From NCBI RefSeq assembly GCF_938030755.1, contig NZ_CALHIF010000039.1, positions 28,778 through 92,777 on the forward strand: DNA of 64,000 nt. The letters run 5' to 3'. Both the position numbers and the translations under genes were made by a program. Below, one piece after another: positions 62,951-64,000 of the stretch. Positions within the stretch are counted from its first letter, which is position 1. Each line of letters starts with the position of its first letter. The notes under the pieces were generated by a model. The model was not told the DNA's origin. It ran no database searches and saw only the letters and a list, made by a program, of their open reading frames with translations. This DNA comes from an uncultured Granulicatella sp. GTDB taxonomy: Bacteria; Bacillota; Bacilli; Lactobacillales; Aerococcaceae.

Positions 62951-63490
62951 GTGAAAGACGGACTGTTTAAAACGATTCTCTATACCATTCTTGGGATTGG
63001 AATTATGACAGCGTTAATGACATTAACATCGATTACAACACCAATTGAGGGAGTATATATACAATTGGCATATGGCTACCTTGCGCTCTTTGCAGGTGTT
63101 GCAGGCGCGATTCCAGCAGCCATTGTCGGTTTCACTGGGCATGTATTGTTTGATTTAATCTATACGGATCATTTATGGATTTCATGGGCTATAAGTTCAG
63201 CGGCGTTAGGTTTTATATTTGGTTTTGCGATTCGAAGAAGTAGCCTTCGACAAGGAGTGTTTTCAAAACACGATATGATTCGATTTAACGTGGTTCAAGC
63301 GGCAGTGAATATTGCAATCTTTGGGTTGATTGCCCCAACCTTAGATGTTTTATTCTATCAGTCTTCTACAACCATTGTATTTACTCAAGGCTGGATAGCA
63401 AGTATTCTAAATTTATTAACCGTCGCTATTTTTGGAACGATTTCTTTAAAAGCATATGCGACCTACAAATTAAAACAAAACAAGCAATAG
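62951..63490 (+). CDS. UPF0397/ECF-type transporter S component
   Basis: 179 residues, GTG start seven bases after AAAGGAGGG; an earlier start would lie within murB. Five or six membrane helices and the family stretch SITTPIEGVYIQLAYGYLALFAGVAGAIPAAIVGFTGHVLFDLIYTDHLWISWAISSAALGFIFGFAIRR. UPF0397 proteins are substrate-binding subunits of ECF vitamin transporters; the ligand is not known. No ATPase or EcfT gene is in the window, so it would have to share a distant energizing module. The last gene in the tsaE-to-murB run. Confidence 0.8.
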   Translation: MKDGLFKTILYTILGIGIMTALMTLTSITTPIEGVYIQLAYGYLALFAGVAGAIPAAIVGFTGHVLFDLIYTDHLWISWAISSAALGFIFGFAIRRSSLRQGVFSKHDMIRFNVVQAAVNIAIFGLIAPTLDVLFYQSSTTIVFTQGWIASILNLLTVAIFGTISLKAYATYKLKQNKQ

Positions 63491-63496
63491 AAAAGC

Positions 63497-63535
63497 AAAA
63501 TCCCGAAATTCTCATCAGTGAATTTCGGGATTTTT
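63497..63535 (+). terminator. Terminator after the UPF0397 gene
   Basis: Perfect stem AAAATCCCGAAATTC/GAATTTCGGGATTTT with an 8-nt loop and Ts. Confidence 0.92.
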
Positions 63536-63572
63536 GTATATAAGGAAGGAAAGTTTGAGTTTTCAAATTTTT

Positions 63573-63610
63573 AAGGGATTAAGTGATTGACGTTGCTTAA
63601 TCCTTTTTTT
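63573..63610 (+). terminator. Second hairpin terminator
   Basis: Stem AAGGGATTAAG/CTTAATCCTTT with 12-nt loop and a T7 run, just ahead of the last, partial gene. It could end an upstream leader or act as an attenuator. Confidence 0.7.
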
Positions 63611-63642
63611 ATAGTGACAAGATTAAGTGGAGAATTATTTTC

Positions 63643-64000
63643 ATGCAATCTAAATCATATATTTTAGAAAAACACACTATATGTGGAAATGTACTTGAAA
63701 CTGAACGCAAAATAGATTCAAAAAAATTGAAAATAATATTTCTGACTATATAGAACTTTTAAAAGAAATTGATGTAAAAAATAATAAAGTTGCTTTTGTT
63801 GATTATATTGAAGCACCTGAAAGTTTAGTAAATCTTGCTAAAATAATCTCTAATGACATCGTTTTTAAAACTTTTACAAGTAAAGAAGAATGTGAGTCAA
63901 TAGTAAAAGAATTAAAAAATAAATCTATTAAGGAAGTTGTTATATCTCTTGTAAAAGATAGATATAATAAGCATAAAAGAATTGTATTTAATGGCAATGG
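63643..64000 (+). CDS. Unidentified gene, frame-broken at a 7-A run and cut by the window end
   Basis: ATG 63643, with GTGGAG ten bases ahead, opens a frame that stops at TAG 63751 after 36 codons (begins MQSKSYILEKHTICGN). From the A7 run at 63720-63726 the -1 frame stays open to the end of the window: KIENNISDYIELLKEIDVKN, VAFVDYIEAPESLVNLAKII, SKEECESIVKELKNKSIKEVV. The second frame has no start codon of its own. The sequence at the join is TCA AAA AAA TTG, so A_AAA_AAA sits in the phase needed for -1 slippage. I do not recognise the product. The gene is more AT-rich than its neighbours, suggesting later acquisition. Confidence 0.45.

Noticed and set aside
63803..63997. 64-codon minus-strand ORF
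   Set aside because: It is the shadow of the longer plus-strand frame with no ribosome site.
1..64000. CRISPR arrays, tRNA, rRNA, prophage or complete IS elements
   Set aside because: No regularly spaced direct repeats, cloverleaf/CCA genes, rRNA cores, phage modules or transposase genes were seen on either strand.

Overview
This is an AT-rich window, almost fully coding and mostly on the plus strand, from a low-GC Gram-positive bacterium. It is probably a heterofermentative Lactobacillales member close to Carnobacteriaceae such as Granulicatella. That placement is an inference from gene content (phosphoketolase, transketolase, comG pseudopilus operon, LiaFSR, IreB, T-box, M-box and lysine riboswitches, Lactobacillales gene order), not from a search.

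Layout. 0-1 kb: end of a lactose/cellobiose-type PTS operon, then a 468-bp palindromic repeat element. 1-4.4 kb: an HD-hydrolase/5-formyl-THF cyclo-ligase fusion, rhomboid protease, glucokinase and rhodanese-like protein (the yqgN-gluP-glcK block). 4.4-8.1 kb: a lipoprotein on the minus strand, then an Mg2+ P-type ATPase behind an M-box riboswitch, a terminator and a 27-codon leader ORF. 8.2-11.4 kb: OsmC/Ohr, GNAT, a degenerate M32-peptidase homologue (minus) and a VanZ-like protein. 11.5-19.4 kb: comGA-GG, rodZ, pgsA, cinA and an SOS-controlled recA. 19.5-25.4 kb: MurJ-type flippase, RsuA-type pseudouridine synthase, PepV, EzrA. 25.6-30.6 kb: extracytoplasmic methionine-sulfoxide repair (CcdA, Met-rich thioredoxin lipoprotein, MsrAB) followed by a YesN/YesM-type two-component system. 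30.6-37.3 kb: T-box(Ala)-alaS, ireB, ruvX/yqgF, DUF1292, mltG, udk, greA. 37.4-39.9 kb: liaFSR. 40-43.8 kb: nanE, PTS IICB, an RpiR regulator and PTS IIA, together an amino-sugar uptake unit. 43.8-47.1 kb: lexA, ynzC, tkt, then an azlC/azlD remnant. 47.4-53.2 kb: ymdB, mutS, mutL, msrB. 53.4-55.9 kb: phosphoketolase. 55.9-59.3 kb: a second palindromic repeat, then an amino-acid ABC transporter under a lysine riboswitch. 59.3-63.5 kb: tsaE, GNAT, mtnN, Gfo/Idh oxidoreductase, murB, UPF0397/ECF S protein. 63.6-64 kb: an AT-rich gene interrupted at a 7-A run.

No rRNA, tRNA, CRISPR array, prophage or complete insertion sequence was seen. The most interesting signals are in cis-regulation and gene architecture: (1) a leader ORF whose 3' end can pair with the mgtA ribosome-binding site, below an M-box terminator; (2) two related multi-hairpin palindromic elements plus a separate GC-rich one inside an ABC operon; (3) a perfect internal Shine-Dalgarno and GTG inside msrAB that predicts anchored and soluble isoforms; (4) an HD-hydrolase fused to 5-FTHF cyclo-ligase; (5) an M32 peptidase homologue whose HEXGH motif reads KLLGE; (6) an A_AAA_AAA heptamer exactly at a frame break in the last gene. 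All assignments come from reading the sequence; no database comparison was possible.
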